Source: Acidobacteriota bacterium (GTDB lineage: Bacteria > Acidobacteriota > Terriglobia > Acidoferrales > UBA7541). From it: a DNA stretch of 5,389 nucleotides. The stretch spans positions 1-5,389 of the forward strand of contig JAFAZL010000811.1 in assembly GCA_019239815.1 (NCBI GenBank), given 5' to 3'. The translations under genes and the position numbers were made by a program. Below the pieces are notes generated by a model. The model was not told the DNA's origin. It made no database searches and saw only the letters and a program-made list of their open reading frames with translations. Shown in pieces: positions 5,034-5,389 of the stretch; the first letter of the stretch is position 1; each line of letters opens with the position of its first letter.

Positions 5034-5060
5034 CACAGAGTTCGCGGAGCGCGCAGAGGA
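5034..5060. repeat. Three degenerate 9-base units with a GAG core
   Basis: CACAGAGTT, CGCGGAGCG and CGCAGAGGA follow each other with an exact 9-base period and share the pattern C-[AG]-C-[AG]-GAG. They resemble the CACAGAGG-type intergenic repeats I associate with acidobacterial and some other soil genomes. A single unit-like ACACAGAGG also occurs at 1783-1791, again in a gap. Function unknown. Confidence 0.45.
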
Positions 5061-5261
5061 AGATTTGAGACTGAAGCCCCACTGATCGGGCGATCTCTTT
5101 ATCGCGGCTGAAACCGTGAACCGCAAGCGGAACGAAGCGTAATGCGCGACCGCTTCAATTCCGATACTCGCATCCGGTGACGACGAATGACGCGCCGATT
5201 TGGGAAATCATGTAGGATTCGCGGCACATTGGGATCGACATCACCACTCGGTCCCTTCTCT

Positions 5262-5389
5262 ATGGATAAGTCCAACGCTTGGGATCGCCGCGTTGTTATC
5301 GGTCTGCTGATACTGCTCTTCGCGATCACGTATTTGGATCGCGTGTGTATTTCGGTCGCGGGTCCGCGCATGCAAGAGGATCTGCACAT
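5262..5389 (+). CDS. MFS transporter (N-terminal part, cut by window edge)
   Basis: From the ATG at 5262, 42 codons run open to the window end. A short polar start (MDKSNAWDRR) is followed by membrane helix 1 (VVIGLLILLFAITYLDRVCI, 11-30) and SVAGPRMQEDLH. The YLDR segment after helix 1 and the A-x-P-x-x-x-x-DL pattern are typical of anion:cation symporter (ACS) members of the major facilitator superfamily, which move organic acids such as hexuronates, glucarate or phthalate-like compounds across the inner membrane. Full-length members have 12 helices and about 420-450 residues, so under a tenth is seen and the substrate cannot be named. No clear Shine-Dalgarno precedes the ATG (CCCTTCTCT), but it begins right before helix 1 and no better in-frame start is apparent. 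Confidence 0.85.
   Translation, partial: MDKSNAWDRRVVIGLLILLFAITYLDRVCISVAGPRMQEDLH

Larger units (their letters stand above)
4937..5261. other. Gene-free region between the HD gene and the MFS gene
   Basis: This is a 325-base gap between divergent genes. Next to the HD gene it carries that gene's Shine-Dalgarno (GGAG). In the middle are two short tandem repeats: GTGACTG twice (4998-5011) and three 9-base GAG units (5034-5060). The last 150 bases before the MFS start show no strong promoter or operator. Open frames here, including a minus-strand one covering 5099-5389, give arginine/serine-rich products opposite the MFS gene and are not called. Confidence 0.6.

Noticed and set aside
5099..5389. 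Minus-strand open frame running off the right edge
   Set aside because: It is antisense to the clear MFS N-terminus, and its product is Arg/Ser-rich without a recognisable pattern.
1..5389. CRISPR array, tRNA, rRNA, insertion sequence or phage genes
   Set aside because: No regular spaced repeats, cloverleaf with CCA-type end, rRNA-like block, terminal inverted repeats with transposase, or phage protein pattern was seen on either strand.

Overview
The window looks like ordinary chromosome from a moderately GC-rich Gram-negative bacterium, most likely an Acidobacteriota member (Terriglobia-like). That placement is inference. It rests on the free-standing OmpR/CadC-type winged-helix regulator with a C-terminal membrane helix, which is abundant in that phylum; a small CPCC protein resembling acidobacterial hypothetical proteins; and a GAG-type period-9 repeat of a kind I associate with acidobacterial intergenic DNA. 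No rRNA, tRNA, transposase, phage gene or CRISPR array was seen.

Layout: (1) 1-395, minus: N-terminal 131 residues of a MATE-family efflux transporter, cut by the left edge. (2) 396-718: gene-free, with hairpins that could end folP transcription and an inverted repeat upstream of the MATE gene. (3) 719-1663, minus: folP, dihydropteroate synthase, with all key catalytic residues and about 31 extra residues near the C-terminus. (4) 1664-1807: two hairpins. (5) 1808-2116, minus: 102-residue CPCC-motif protein. (6) 2254-2913, plus: NmrA-like atypical SDR NAD(P)-binding protein. (7) 2910-3407, minus: MarR-family regulator, convergent with the SDR gene and overlapping its stop by 4 bases. (8) 3408-3603: regulatory region with a perfect 12-bp palindrome and two opposed, overlapping promoter-like elements. 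(9) 3604-4263, plus: winged-helix DNA-binding protein with one C-terminal membrane helix and almost nothing beyond it. (10) 4230-4277: bidirectional terminator-like hairpin holding that gene's stop codon in its loop. (11) 4337-4936, minus: HD-domain hydrolase of the COG2316 type. (12) 4937-5261: gene-free, with two short tandem repeats. (13) 5262-5389, plus: first 42 residues of an MFS transporter, cut by the right edge.

The genes do not form one pathway. The tightest unit is the MarR gene with its promoter/operator and the convergent SDR gene; autorepression by MarR is the most likely circuit. The two edge genes are both transporters and are open only at the window boundary. I see no convincing new multi-gene system. 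The most unusual items are the C-terminal insertion in DHPS, the compact divergent promoter/operator upstream of marR, and the nearly sensorless membrane-anchored winged-helix regulator.
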